55,058 nt of DNA from Halococcus salsus. GTDB taxonomy: Archaea; Halobacteriota; Halobacteria; Halobacteriales; Halococcaceae. Within the stretch, counting starts at the first letter, position 1. Each line of letters starts with the position of its first letter. This document shows positions 15,561-24,848 of this stretch, piece by piece. The stretch is taken from contig NZ_JAAAJC010000002.1 of NCBI RefSeq assembly GCF_009900715.1, positions 417,507 to 472,564 of the forward strand, given 5' to 3'. The notes below the pieces were generated by a model. That model ran no database searches. It was given only the letters and a program-made list of their open reading frames with translations, and was not told where the DNA came from. A program made the position numbers and the translations under genes.

Positions 15561-16847
15561 ATGCTCATCACGAACGCGCGGCTCGCCGACGGCCGCCGGC
15601 GCGACGTCCGCGTCGACGGCGAGCGGATCGCCGCCGTCGAGGCCGACCTCGACCCGCACGCCGACGAACGCGTCCTCGACACCGACGACGACCTCCTCCT
15701 CCCAGGGATGATCGACACACACGTCCACTTCCGGGAGCCGGGGTTCCCCGAGAAGGAGACCTGGGCCACGGGCAGCCGGTCGGCGGCGGCGGGCGGGGTC
15801 ACCACGGTCGTCGACCAGCCGAACACGGAGCCGCCAACGGTCACGGGCGACGCCTTCGACGACAAGGCCGACCTGGCGACCGACTCGATCGTGGATTTCG
15901 GGATCAACGGCGGCGTCACGCCCGAGTGGGACCCCGAGGAACTGTTCGACCGCCCGCTGTTCGCGCTCGGCGAGGTGTTCCTCGCGGACTCAACGGGCGA
16001 GATGGGTATCGACGCCGACCTGTTCGCGACGGCCGCCCGCGAGGCCGCCGACCACGGGGTCCCCGTGACCGTCCACGCCGAGGACGCGACGCTGTTCGAC
16101 GAAGGTGCGAGAAACCGCGACGACGCGGACGCCTGGAGCGCCTACCGAACCGCCGAAGCCGAGGCCGTCGCCGTCGAGCGCGCGTGCGAGGTCGGTCGAG
16201 AGGTTGGGTCAGGGGTACACATCGCCCACACCAGCACGCCCGAGGGCGTCGATGCCGCGAACGAGGCAGGGATGACCTGCGAGGTCACGCCCCACCACCT
16301 CCTCCTCTCGCGCGACGATCTCGACGACCTGGGGACCCTCGGCCGGATGAATCCCCCACTCCGGAGCGAGGAACGGCGGGCCGCGGTCTACGACCGCGTC
16401 GCGAACGGAACGGTCGACGTGATCGCGACCGACCACGCGCCCCACACCCGCGCCGAGAAGGACGCGGGCATCTGGGACGCCCCGAGCGGCGTTCCGGGCG
16501 TCGAGACCGCGCTCCCGCTCCTGCTGGAGGAAGCGCGTCAGGGACGGCTGGGCTACGAGCGCGTCCGCGACCTCACGGCCGCGAACCCCGCCGCCGTCTT
16601 CGACCGCCCGCGGAAGGGCCGGGTCGAGGCGGGTCGGGACGCCGACCTCGTGCTGGTCGACCCCGACTCGCCGCGCGAGATCCGTGGCGAGGGGCTCCAC
16701 TCGAAGGCGGGCTGGACGCCGTTCGAGGGCTGGAACGGCGTCTTCCCGGAACTGACGATGGTTCGCGGGGAGACGGTCTACGAACGGAACGAGGACGGCG
16801 AGCGCTTCGGCGAGGTGGGCGGCGAGAACGTTCGTCTCAGTCGGTGA
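15561..16847 (+). CDS. pyrC: dihydroorotase
   Basis: Third step of de novo pyrimidine synthesis: reversible cyclisation of carbamoyl-aspartate to dihydroorotate. The 428-residue amidohydrolase has the metal-binding HVHFREPG (His54, His56), a VVDQPNTEPPT substrate loop, VTVHAED and HIAHTSTPEG with the later histidines, and ATDHAPHT with the catalytic Asp291. The length and the RMNPPLR segment fit class I dihydroorotases rather than allantoinase or hydantoinase. It starts 24 bases after the lipoate-ligase-like gene and its end overlaps the opposed small membrane gene by 11 bases. Confidence 0.93.
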   Translation: MLITNARLADGRRRDVRVDGERIAAVEADLDPHADERVLDTDDDLLLPGMIDTHVHFREPGFPEKETWATGSRSAAAGGVTTVVDQPNTEPPTVTGDAFDDKADLATDSIVDFGINGGVTPEWDPEELFDRPLFALGEVFLADSTGEMGIDADLFATAAREAADHGVPVTVHAEDATLFDEGARNRDDADAWSAYRTAEAEAVAVERACEVGREVGSGVHIAHTSTPEGVDAANEAGMTCEVTPHHLLLSRDDLDDLGTLGRMNPPLRSEERRAAVYDRVANGTVDVIATDHAPHTRAEKDAGIWDAPSGVPGVETALPLLLEEARQGRLGYERVRDLTAANPAAVFDRPRKGRVEAGRDADLVLVDPDSPREIRGEGLHSKAGWTPFEGWNGVFPELTMVRGETVYERNEDGERFGEVGGENVRLSR

Positions 16848-17052
16848 GGGACGAGACGAGGAGCACCAGCCCGACGAGAACGAGGACGGCACCGTTGAGG
16901 CGCGCCGTCGCGGTGCCGAACGTGCCCGGCACCGACGCGCCGGCGAGCGAGCCAACGTCCCGGTGCCGGTCCCCGGTGGCGGGCCGAACGAGGAGCGCCA
17001 CCCCGACGGCGACCGACACCACACCGGCACCGAGGAGTATCTGACGGCTCAT
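16837..17052 (-). CDS. 71-residue two-helix membrane protein
   Basis: Two hydrophobic segments, ILLGAGVVSVAVGVALLV (5-22) and LNGAVLVLVGLVLLVSSL (52-69), flank a hydrophilic loop of about 30 residues. It is the last gene of the minus-strand transporter run, 54 bases after the preceding membrane gene, and its 3' end overlaps pyrC by 11 bases tail to tail. I do not recognise the family. Confidence 0.75.
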   Translation of the reverse strand: MSRQILLGAGVVSVAVGVALLVRPATGDRHRDVGSLAGASVPGTFGTATARLNGAVLVLVGLVLLVSSLTD

Positions 17053-17106
17053 CGGTCGAGGGAGGAACGCCCACCGGATAACGGTTCGTCGGGGCGGGTG
17101 TTCTGC

Positions 17107-17451
17107 TTACCCAATGGCGACCGTCGCCAGAACGACCCCGACCATCACGCCCGCACCGAACCCCAAAACCCGTGTCATGGCGCGCCGGGAGTCCGCCTCG
17201 GTCCAGTCGGTGCCGGCGTCGAGATACGTCTGAAGCGACTCGATACCGCGGCCCGCGAGCACCGACCCCGACCAACCGAGCACGCCGAAACCGAGCACGA
17301 GCGCGCCGACCGCGAACGTCTGCGTGCTGGCGAAGTCGAGGTTTCGGAGGACCGAGAGACCGAGCACAGCGAGGCCGCCGGCGACGACACCGACCGCCGC
17401 GGCGGTGCCGAGAAGGCGGGTTCGAACGAGGAGCCATTCCTGGGGGCCCAT
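17107..17451 (-). CDS. small membrane protein downstream of the ABC importer
   Basis: A 114-residue protein with three hydrophobic segments (about 13-34, 43-66 and 92-113) and a hydrophilic loop GIESLQTYLDAGTDWTEADS between the second and third. It starts three bases after the permease stop and so is probably translated with the transporter operon. Conserved in haloarchaea as far as I can judge, with no established function. It could be an accessory membrane subunit of the importer or an unrelated passenger. Confidence 0.78.
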   Translation of the reverse strand: MGPQEWLLVRTRLLGTAAAVGVVAGGLAVLGLSVLRNLDFASTQTFAVGALVLGFGVLGWSGSVLAGRGIESLQTYLDAGTDWTEADSRRAMTRVLGFGAGVMVGVVLATVAIG

Positions 17452-17454
17452 CCC

Positions 17455-18429
17455 TCAGTCGATGGCCTCGCGCATCCGGGGGTCGAGCGCGTCTCGCATC
17501 CCGTCCCCGAGCAGGTTGAACCCGAGCACCGTGAGCGCGAGCAGGAGGCCGGGGAAGAACGACCACCACCACTGCCCGGTGAGCAGCCCCTGGTCCACGC
17601 CGTTCGAGAGCATCAGCCCCCACGAGGGCGTGCCGGTGGCCGCGCCGAACCCGAGGAAGGAGAGCGCGGCGAGGTCGATGATCGCCAGCCCGAAGTTGAG
17701 GGTGCTCTGGACGGTGATGGGCGCGAGACAGTTCGGCAGGATGTGCCGGACGATGATCCGGGGGCTCGTCGCGCCGAGCGACTCGGTGGCGTCGACGTAC
17801 TCGTCTTCGAGCACCGCGAGCGCCGCCCCGCGGATCACGCGGGCGAACCGCGGGGTGTAGACCAGCGTGAGCGCCGCGACCGCCCGCCAGAGCCCGAGGT
17901 CGTCGGGGAAGATGGCGACCAGCGCGAGCGCGAGCAGGAGCGAGGGGAACGCGAGCAGAACGTCCATCGTCCGCATCACGACGTTGTCGGTGACGTCACC
18001 GAAGTAGGCCGCGACGATCCCGAGTCCCACGCCGGCGACCGTCGAGATCCCCACCGTGATCGTGCCGTAGAGCATGGCGTACCACGCGCCGTAGAGCACG
18101 CGTGGGAAGATGTCGCGGGCCTGGCCGTCGGTGCCGAACGGGTAGTCCAGGAAACCGACGGGCTGGAGGGTCGCACTCGGATTTCCGAAGAGGTGGACCC
18201 ACCAGCCGGGTGCCTGCCGCGGCGGGTTCTGACCGAACTGGGTGAGCGAGATGGCTTCGAGGTCGACGAACAGCTTGGCGTAGAGCGCGACCACGACCAT
18301 CACGACGATGATGGTGAGCCCCGCGAGCGCCAGCCGGTTCGAGAGGAGGTCCGAGAGGAACGGCGACGCCCGAAGGCGGTCGAAGAGCCCCCGGGACCGG
18401 GTGGCCCCCATTTCGGTTTCGGTGCTCAC
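17455..18429 (-). CDS. oligopeptide-type ABC transporter permease (DppC/OppC family)
   Basis: A 324-residue inner permease with one N-terminal helix (LALAGLTIIVVMVVVALYA), a long external loop, and five further helices. The loop YVDATESLGATSPRIIVRHILPN (about residues 205-227) is the EAA motif that docks the ATPase. DppC-type proteins carry an extracellular insertion after helix 1, seen here with GWWVHLFGNP. It is third in the run binding protein - DppB - DppC - small membrane proteins, with 28 bases between it and the DppB gene. Peptide, nickel or oligosaccharide substrates all use this family. Confidence 0.93.
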   Translation of the reverse strand: MSTETEMGATRSRGLFDRLRASPFLSDLLSNRLALAGLTIIVVMVVVALYAKLFVDLEAISLTQFGQNPPRQAPGWWVHLFGNPSATLQPVGFLDYPFGTDGQARDIFPRVLYGAWYAMLYGTITVGISTVAGVGLGIVAAYFGDVTDNVVMRTMDVLLAFPSLLLALALVAIFPDDLGLWRAVAALTLVYTPRFARVIRGAALAVLEDEYVDATESLGATSPRIIVRHILPNCLAPITVQSTLNFGLAIIDLAALSFLGFGAATGTPSWGLMLSNGVDQGLLTGQWWWSFFPGLLLALTVLGFNLLGDGMRDALDPRMREAID

Positions 18430-18457
18430 CGCGTCGCCTCCGTTTCGGTGGGGACGT

Positions 18458-19510
18458 TCATTGCTGGATCCTCGGGTCGAGCACGGAGTAGGTGATGTCG
18501 ACGCCGAGGTTCACGAGCGTGAAGAGGAACGCGAACACCAGCACCGTGCCCTGCACCACGGGGTAGTCGCCCACCTCGATCGCTCGCACGAGGAGGGTAC
18601 CGATGCCGCCGATCCCGAACACCGTCTCGGTGAGCACCGCACCGCCGAGCAGCGAGCCGAACTGGATCCCGATCACGGTGATGACGGGGATCAGCGCGTT
18701 CCGGAGCCCGTGTTTCATGATCGTGATCTTCGCACCCTGGCCCTTCGCGCGAGCGGTACGCATGTAGTCCTGCCTGATGACTTCGAGCATCGAGGAGCGC
18801 ATCATCCGCGAGATCAGCGCCATCGAGTAGATCCCGATGGTGAGCGCCGGCAGGATCATGTGATTGACCGCCGAGATAAACGGTGCGAAGTTCGCGGGGT
18901 CGAAGCCCGAGGTGAGGCTCTGTTGGATACCCTGGACGAACGTATCGAGTGTGATCAGCCCCGTGATGGGCTCGATCGAGTAGGCCTGGGAGTCGATCCG
19001 GCCGCTGGTCGGCACCCAGCCGAGTATCTGGGAGAACAGGAGGATCACGAGCGGTCCGCTCCAGAAGATCGGGACGCTGATCCCCGAGAGGGCACCGACT
19101 CGGGTGAGGTGGTCGGTGATGGTGTCCTGATTGACCGCGCTGATGATCCCGAGCGGGATCCCGAGAACGATCCCGATGAGCTGGCCGTAGAGGGCGAGCT
19201 CGATCGTCACCGGGAGCTTGTTGGCGAGGATCGTCGTCACCGGCGTGTTGCGCTGGATGGTGTAGGACTGGCCGAGGTCGAACCGGGCGACATCGGCGAG
19301 AAAGCGACCGTACTGCACCCATATCGGGTCGTCGAGCCCGAGTTGCTGTTCGACCTGATTCACGAACGCCTGCGAGGCGCGCTGACCCGCGATCACCCGT
19401 GCGGGGTTGCCCGGCGAGAGCTGGAGGATGGCGAAGACCACCGTCGCCACCCCGAACAGCACCGGGACGAGCAGCAACAGACGCTTGGCGATGAAGCGCA
19501 CCGAGACCAT
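18458..19510 (-). CDS. oligopeptide-type ABC transporter permease (DppB/OppB family)
   Basis: A 350-residue permease with the DppB N terminus (RFIAKRLLLLVPVLFGVATVVFAI) followed by the conserved LSPGNPARVIAG and the extended loop with GLDDPIWVQYGRFL. The EAA loop QDYMRTARAKGQGAKITIMKH (about 245-265) and the end DLGVDITYSVLDPRIQ are family hallmarks. It heterodimerises with the DppC partner encoded 28 bases downstream and is fed by the binding protein encoded 39 bases upstream. Confidence 0.93.
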   Translation of the reverse strand: MVSVRFIAKRLLLLVPVLFGVATVVFAILQLSPGNPARVIAGQRASQAFVNQVEQQLGLDDPIWVQYGRFLADVARFDLGQSYTIQRNTPVTTILANKLPVTIELALYGQLIGIVLGIPLGIISAVNQDTITDHLTRVGALSGISVPIFWSGPLVILLFSQILGWVPTSGRIDSQAYSIEPITGLITLDTFVQGIQQSLTSGFDPANFAPFISAVNHMILPALTIGIYSMALISRMMRSSMLEVIRQDYMRTARAKGQGAKITIMKHGLRNALIPVITVIGIQFGSLLGGAVLTETVFGIGGIGTLLVRAIEVGDYPVVQGTVLVFAFLFTLVNLGVDITYSVLDPRIQQ

Positions 19511-19549
19511 CAGGCGGCCACCCTGTAGAGCGCGTGTGCACCGCGTGGC

Positions 19550-21292
19550 TCACCCATCGAGCGTGACGAGGTTGAGGTAGGGCCCGCTGATCGCGGCGGG
19601 GGTGTAGTTGTTCACGCGGTTGCCGACCCCGCGAAGCTCCTTCGCGTAGTCGAGGTAGACCCACGGTGCCTCGTCGTGGGCGATCTGGCTGGCCTGTTTG
19701 TACTTCTTCTTCCGGGTGGCCGTGTCGTAGGTGGACTGGGCGTCCCCGACGAGGGTCATGTACTGCCGGTTGGCCCAGCCCGAGGCGTTGGAGGTGTTGT
19801 AGCCCTCGGTGTCGAAGCTCACCCAGTCCTGACCCTGTGTGAGCTTGTCCTCCTCGACCTGGGGGTCCAGGAGAACGTACATGAAGTTGTCCGGGTCGGC
19901 GTTGTCGGTGTACCAGCCGAGGAAACACGCGTCGTGTTTGCCCTCCTGGGTGTAGGTCAGGAACGGATCGAACGACATCTGGTTGACCGAGACCTCGATC
20001 CCGACCTCCGAGAGGTTCGATTTCACGGTTTGGGCCGTCGGTAGCGGCGAGGGGTTGTAGCCCCGCGGGTTCTTGAACGTCGAAAGCTCGAAGCTGAAGC
20101 CGTCGCCGTAACCCGCCTCCTCCAGCAGCGACTGGGCCTTCTCGGTGTCGTAGGCGTAGGGGTCGATGCTCCCGTTGTGGCCCATCACGTTCGGCGGCAG
20201 CGGCTGGGAGGCCTGGCTCGCGAAGCCCGAGTAGATGTTCTCGACGATCGCCTTGGTGTTGATCGCGTAGCTGATCGCCTGGCGGACCTTCTTGTTCTGG
20301 AACGGCTTCACGCTCGCCATGTTGAACGCCATATAGCCGACGTTGATGCCGTCGATCTGGCGGAGCTCGGCCGCGTCGGCCGACTGGAGCTGCTGGGAGG
20401 ACTGGGCCCCCAACCCGTCGACGATGTCGACCTCGCCTTCGGCCAGCGACTGCGCACGCGTCGAGTTCTGACCGATGGTCTCGAAGACCACGCCGTCGAC
20501 GTTCGGGCCCTTCCCCCAGTACTGCTTGTGGGCCGACAGCCGGATGACCTCGTTCGCGTCGTCGAGGTTCTCGAGACTGAACGGCCCCGTCCCGACCGGT
20601 TTCTTCGCGAGGTCGCGCTCGGACTCGATGGCCTTCTTCGAGTGCACCGACGCCGCGAACATCGCGAGGTTCCGGAGGAACGGCGCGTACTTCTGGGTGA
20701 GCTCGATCGTGAGCTTGTTCTTCCCCTCCGTCGAGATGTCGTCGATCCAGTTACCGAGGGTGAACGGCCCGTAGCCCGAGACGTAGTCGTCGCCCGGGTA
20801 GTACTGGTAGTCGGGGTCCGTAAAGCGCCGGTAGGTGGCCACGAAGTCGTCGGCGGTGAACGTCTCGCCGTTGTCGAAGACCGCGTCCTCGCGGAGGGTG
20901 AGGGTCGCGGTCGTCCCCTCGAGGTTCCAGTCGGTCGCCAACCCCTTCGTGAGCGTCGACTTCCCGGGCTTGAAGTTGATCAGGGTGTCGTAGATCTGTT
21001 CGGTGACCTTCGCGACCTCGCCGCTGGTGGAGTTCTGCGGGTCGAGCGTCGCGGAGTGACTCCCGCGGGCGTACGCGAGCGTGTTGGAGCCGCTCCCGCC
21101 ACCGCCGCCGCTGCTCCCGTTCCCCGCACTGGAGCCGGTTCCACTCGAACCGCCACTTCCGGAGCCGTTACTCCCGTTTCCGCCACCGGAGTCATCGGTT
21201 CCGCCGAGACAGCCCGCGACCGCCGCTGCGGCCGCCGCACCGCCGGCTATCTTGAGGAAGGAACGTCTATTCCGTTCGCTATCGTCTGGCAT
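19550..21292 (-). CDS. ABC transporter substrate-binding lipoprotein (SBP_bac_5 family)
   Basis: Extracellular solute receptor of the importer, 580 residues. The N terminus combines a Tat motif RRSFLK (Arg9-Arg10) with a lipobox AVAGC (Cys28), so it should be exported folded and anchored by lipid. A Ser/Gly-rich tether (30-70) leads to the SBP family 5 domain, with the typical QIYDTLINF, LREDAVFDNGETFTADDF, KPVGTGPFSLE, VRQAISYAINTKAIVENIYSG and LLEEAGYGDG segments. ATG at 21292 is about 27 bases from a TATA box, so the mRNA is probably leaderless. Dipeptides or oligopeptides are the likeliest ligands, but family 5 also binds nickel, haem and sugars. Confidence 0.93.
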   Translation of the reverse strand: MPDDSERNRRSFLKIAGGAAAAAAVAGCLGGTDDSGGGNGSNGSGSGGSSGTGSSAGNGSSGGGGGSGSNTLAYARGSHSATLDPQNSTSGEVAKVTEQIYDTLINFKPGKSTLTKGLATDWNLEGTTATLTLREDAVFDNGETFTADDFVATYRRFTDPDYQYYPGDDYVSGYGPFTLGNWIDDISTEGKNKLTIELTQKYAPFLRNLAMFAASVHSKKAIESERDLAKKPVGTGPFSLENLDDANEVIRLSAHKQYWGKGPNVDGVVFETIGQNSTRAQSLAEGEVDIVDGLGAQSSQQLQSADAAELRQIDGINVGYMAFNMASVKPFQNKKVRQAISYAINTKAIVENIYSGFASQASQPLPPNVMGHNGSIDPYAYDTEKAQSLLEEAGYGDGFSFELSTFKNPRGYNPSPLPTAQTVKSNLSEVGIEVSVNQMSFDPFLTYTQEGKHDACFLGWYTDNADPDNFMYVLLDPQVEEDKLTQGQDWVSFDTEGYNTSNASGWANRQYMTLVGDAQSTYDTATRKKKYKQASQIAHDEAPWVYLDYAKELRGVGNRVNNYTPAAISGPYLNLVTLDG

Positions 21293-21313
21293 ACGCCTAC
21301 TGATGACAGGGGG

Positions 21314-21322
21314 CTAATAAGG
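21314..21322 (-). promoter_or_regulatory. TATA box of the binding-protein gene
   Basis: On the minus strand CCTTATTAG (21322-21314) is centred about 27 bases ahead of the ATG at 21292. This suggests that the highly needed binding protein has its own promoter inside the transporter run, in addition to any read-through from the ATPase gene. Confidence 0.65.
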
Positions 21323-21365
21323 ATACCGGTAAATGTTGCGCCTCGCCGAGGTTCGGCCCGGTGGT

Positions 21366-23822
21366 TCAGTCGTCGTGGAGGTGGCACGCCGCGGGGTGGG
21401 CGCCCTCGCCGAGGGTCGGCCGCTCGCGCTCGCAGACGCTCTCGAAACGCTCGCGGAGGAGCTCGCTCGCCCCCTGGAAGTCGCCGTCGGCCACGCGCTC
21501 GAAGGACGCCTCGACGACCGACCGCGACTCGGCGTCGAGCCCGTCGGCGTGGTCGAACAGCTCGTCCCAGAGCGCCCGTGTTGGCACGCCACCGTCGGTC
21601 GCGACCTCCCCGCTCGCCGCCGCCTCCGCCCGGACGTCGGCCACCGATAGCGACTCGTCCGCGACGCGCTGGCGGTAGTCCATCACCTCGCGGTAGCTCT
21701 CCTGGGAGACGTCGAGGCCCTCGGGCGGGATCACGGACGGACACCGGGTGTGGAACCGACAGCCCGAGGGCGGGGTGATGGGGCTCGGAACGTCGCCTTC
21801 GAGCACCGTCCGGTCGGTGTCGGTCGTCGGGTCGGGTTCGGGGATCGACGAGAGCAGCGCTCTGGTGTAGGGGTGCTTCGGGTCGTCGAACAGGTCGCGG
21901 GTCTTGGCTACCTCGACGACCTCGCCGAGGTACATCACGGCGATCCGGTCGCAGATGTGGCGCACGACGGACAGATCGTGGGCGATGAAGAGGAAGGTGA
22001 GGCCGAACTCCTCTTGGAGGTCTTCGAGAAGGTTCAGGATCTGGGCCTGCACGCTCACGTCGAGTGCGCTCACCGGCTCGTCACAGACGATGAACTCGGG
22101 GTCGACCGCGAGCGCACGGGCGATGCCGACCCGCTGGCGCTGGCCGCCCGAGAGCTCGTGGGGATACCGGTCGTACTGGCTGACGTCGAGGCCGACCGCC
22201 TCGATGAGCTCCTCGACGCGGTCGCGGCGGGCCTCGCGTTCCGAGCGGTCGTCGCCGGGGTCGGTCTCGGGGAGGTCGTGGATCGTGAGCGGCTCGGCGA
22301 TCGTCGCGCCGACGTTCATCCGGGGGTCGAGACTCGACAGCGGGTCCTGGAAGATCATCTGCATCTCGCGGCGTTTCTCCCGGAGGTCGTCGCCGTCGAG
22401 CCCCGCGAGGTCCTCACCCGCGAACACCACTTTCCCATCGGTGGGTTCGAGGAGTCTGAGAACGGTGCGCCCGGTCGTGGACTTCCCACAGCCGGATTCA
22501 CCAACGAGACCGAGGGTTTCGCCCTCGTAGACGTCGAGGTCGACACCGTCGACCGCCCGCACGGGTTTGGTGTCGCGCGCGAGCCAGCTATCGAGGAGGC
22601 CGTCGGTCTGCGAGAAGTGTTTCTTCATCCCCTCGACCGAGACCAGGGGCTCGGCCGTCCGGTCGGGGGCGGCGGTCGGTTCGTCCGTCGCCGTCACCCC
22701 CTCGTCGGTGCCGTACTCGCTGGTGTCGAACTCCTGGAGGACGCACTTCGAGCGGTGGTTCACGTCCTCGGGGCCGTGCTGGAGGTACGGGATCGGGTCC
22801 TCGCGACACTCGGCGTGCGCCCACGGACAGCGGGGCGCGAACCGGCAGCCCTCGGGGAGGTCGATGAGGTCGGGCACGTTGCCCTCGATCGGGGTCAGGC
22901 GGTCGGCGTCCTCGCGCGGGATCGATTCGAGCAGGGTGTAGGTGTAGGGGTGCGAGGGGTTCGCGAAGATCTCCTCGACCGGGCCCTCCTCGACGATCTC
23001 GCCGGCGTACATCACCGCGACGCGGTCGCAGGTCTCGGCCACGACGCCGAGGTCGTGGGTGATGAAGAGAACGGACATCCCGAACTCGTCCTGGAGGTCG
23101 TTGATCAGGTCGAGGATCTGCGCCTGGATCGTGACGTCGAGCGCGGTCGTTGGCTCGTCGGCGATCAGGAGTTGGGGTCGACACGCCAGCGCGATGGCGA
23201 TCAGCACCCGCTGGCGCATCCCGCCCGAGAACTCGTGGGGGAACTCCTCGACCCGCGCGGCGGGTTCGGGGATCCCGACCGCCGAGAGCATCTCGATGGT
23301 GTCTTCGAGGACTCGGTCGTCGAGCCCCGACCCGACCCGCGGTACGACCTCCCGAACGGCATTGAACCAGGAGTCCTTCCGTCGACCGCCGTACTGGTGG
23401 AGGCGGAGGCTCTCGGCGACCTGCTCGCCCACCGGCACGGCGGGATTGAGCGAGGTCATCGGGTCTTGGAAGATCATGCTCATCTCGCCGCCGCGGACCC
23501 GACGCATCGCGTCGTCGGGCGCGCGGGTGAGGTCGACGGTGCCCGCGTTAGGGTCGGCGAAGTCCCCGCGGTACTCGTCGGCGAACGACCGCGCGAGGTC
23601 GGCGTCGTGGAACTCGACGCTGCCGTCGACGACCCGCCCGGGAGAGTCGACGAGGCCCATCGTCGAGAGCGCCGTCACGGACTTTCCCGACCCGGACTCG
23701 CCAACGAGGCCGACGGTTTCACCCTGTTCGACCGTGAGGTCGAGCCCGTCGACGGCCTTCACCGTCCCCCGATCGGTGGCGAACTGGGTCCGCAGACCGG
23801 AAAGCGAGAGGAGGTCTGTCAC
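21366..23822 (-). CDS. fused double ATPase of the oligopeptide-type ABC importer (DppD-DppF)
   Basis: An 818-residue protein that contains both nucleotide-binding domains normally made as DppD and DppF. Domain 1 has Walker A GESGSGKS (41-48), signature FSGGMRQR and Walker [13 protein letters not shown]; domain 2 has Walker A GESGCGKS (about 441-448), LSGGQRQR and [12 protein letters not shown]. Each is followed by the oligopeptide C-terminal cysteine segment ([28 protein letters not shown]). Beyond the second, about 130 acidic residues form an extra tail. GTG at 23822 begins [14 protein letters not shown]; longer frames upstream are not domain-like. The binding protein and permeases follow 73 bases downstream on the same strand. 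Confidence 0.92.
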   Translation of the reverse strand: MTDLLSLSGLRTQFATDRGTVKAVDGLDLTVEQGETVGLVGESGSGKSVTALSTMGLVDSPGRVVDGSVEFHDADLARSFADEYRGDFADPNAGTVDLTRAPDDAMRRVRGGEMSMIFQDPMTSLNPAVPVGEQVAESLRLHQYGGRRKDSWFNAVREVVPRVGSGLDDRVLEDTIEMLSAVGIPEPAARVEEFPHEFSGGMRQRVLIAIALACRPQLLIADEPTTALDVTIQAQILDLINDLQDEFGMSVLFITHDLGVVAETCDRVAVMYAGEIVEEGPVEEIFANPSHPYTYTLLESIPREDADRLTPIEGNVPDLIDLPEGCRFAPRCPWAHAECREDPIPYLQHGPEDVNHRSKCVLQEFDTSEYGTDEGVTATDEPTAAPDRTAEPLVSVEGMKKHFSQTDGLLDSWLARDTKPVRAVDGVDLDVYEGETLGLVGESGCGKSTTGRTVLRLLEPTDGKVVFAGEDLAGLDGDDLREKRREMQMIFQDPLSSLDPRMNVGATIAEPLTIHDLPETDPGDDRSEREARRDRVEELIEAVGLDVSQYDRYPHELSGGQRQRVGIARALAVDPEFIVCDEPVSALDVSVQAQILNLLEDLQEEFGLTFLFIAHDLSVVRHICDRIAVMYLGEVVEVAKTRDLFDDPKHPYTRALLSSIPEPDPTTDTDRTVLEGDVPSPITPPSGCRFHTRCPSVIPPEGLDVSQESYREVMDYRQRVADESLSVADVRAEAAASGEVATDGGVPTRALWDELFDHADGLDAESRSVVEASFERVADGDFQGASELLRERFESVCERERPTLGEGAHPAACHLHDD

Positions 23823-23984
23823 GCCGCCCCGTTCGAAACGGGTGTATATACGTCTGGCGCACCCCGGCGACCGGATCGACAGTCGAACCCCGGATCGGGT
23901 GTCGTTTCTCACGATCGGACGGGGGTAACGCGGCGCTTCGGGCGCAGGAACAACGCTTTTGTCGACGAGTGACCCAGGAGAGGT

Positions 23985-24452
23985 GTGACCGAGGACAACC
24001 CGTTCGAGCGCGTCGTGGAACCCTGGGAAGCGGTGATGGAGGACATGGCGGCCACCGCCACGGGCTACCGCGAGGCGGGATACTCGGTGCTCGAACTCCA
24101 CCCCGGCGACGTCGCCGTCGAGAACGACGAACGCTACGGCCTCGACGTCCTCGTCCCCGGCAAGGAGTACGACGAACTCGAACGCGTCACCGCGGCGGCG
24201 ACCTTCGATTCCTACGAGGTCTACCACGCGCGGGAGGCGGGGATGACGTTCCTTCTACTCGTGCTCACCGACCCCGAAGCCGAGCAGGCGGTCTGCTGTC
24301 CGGCCTACTACGACGACCGGGACGCCGAGTCTCTCGAACGTCGGAGCCACGCGGAGGGCGCGATGCACACCCACGTCCGCCCGCTCGACGACGAGACGTG
24401 GGTGACGTTCACCCACGACGAGCCGGACCTGTTCTTTCCCGACGCCGAGTAA
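23985..24452 (+). CDS. conserved haloarchaeal protein
   Basis: A 155-residue acidic soluble protein starting with GTG at 23985 ([20 protein letters not shown]). It alternates amphipathic helices and strands; [32 protein letters not shown] resembles a small alpha/beta fold, and CCPAYYDD and [25 protein letters not shown] are distinctive. I have seen similar haloarchaeal hypotheticals but cannot name a function. It is divergent from the ABC ATPase gene with 162 bases between. Confidence 0.82.
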   Translation: MTEDNPFERVVEPWEAVMEDMAATATGYREAGYSVLELHPGDVAVENDERYGLDVLVPGKEYDELERVTAAATFDSYEVYHAREAGMTFLLLVLTDPEAEQAVCCPAYYDDRDAESLERRSHAEGAMHTHVRPLDDETWVTFTHDEPDLFFPDAE

Positions 24453-24848
24453 GAACGCGAATTCCGTCGTCGCAAGCGCCCAGCACCGCCGCCGCTACCA
24501 CACCGCCCGCAGAAGCCCTCGGCCGCGTCACTCACGGGTCACTGCGCTCACGGCTTCCTGCGGTCGCCGTTCGTCTCGTGGTCGTTCGAGAGAGCAAAGC
24601 TCTCTCGTGATCGTCAAAAGAGTCGGAGACTCTTTTGGACCTCGCGGAGCTTCGCTCCGCTCAGTGACGAAAATCGGAAATTTTCGAACCACCTCTCGGT
24701 GGTCGGCCACGCCCCGTTCACCGTTCGCGTCGAGGGGCTCGCGGTGCTCGCACCTCGCTTCGCGGCCTCGCCCTTCATCCACCAGGGGGACCGCACCGCG
24801 ACTGCCCCGCGAACCACACCGCAACCGCCGGCGGTGCCGCCGAGCGGC
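24453..24848. other. gene-free stretch holding an array of stem-loops
   Basis: These 396 bases have no credible gene. Reading frames across them are Arg/Ser-rich and switch character at each palindrome. The first 130 bases are GC-rich and degenerate; the middle contains five stem-loops in a row (entered separately); the last 145 bases are degenerate again with GCCTCGCCC-like words. Confidence 0.6.
24587..24703. repeat. five consecutive perfect stem-loops
   Basis: Stem 1: CGAGAGAGC-AAA-GCTCTCTCG (24587-24607). Stem 2: CAAAAGAGT-CGGAG-ACTCTTTTG (24615-24637). Stem 3: GCGGAGC-TTC-GCTCCGC (24644-24660). Stem 4: CGAAAAT-CGGAA-ATTTTCG (24668-24686). Stem 5: ACCACC-TCTC-GGTGGT (24688-24703). Stems have 6 to 9 perfect base pairs and loops of 3 to 5 bases. 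Each stem has a different sequence, so they are not copies of each other. Confidence 0.85.
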
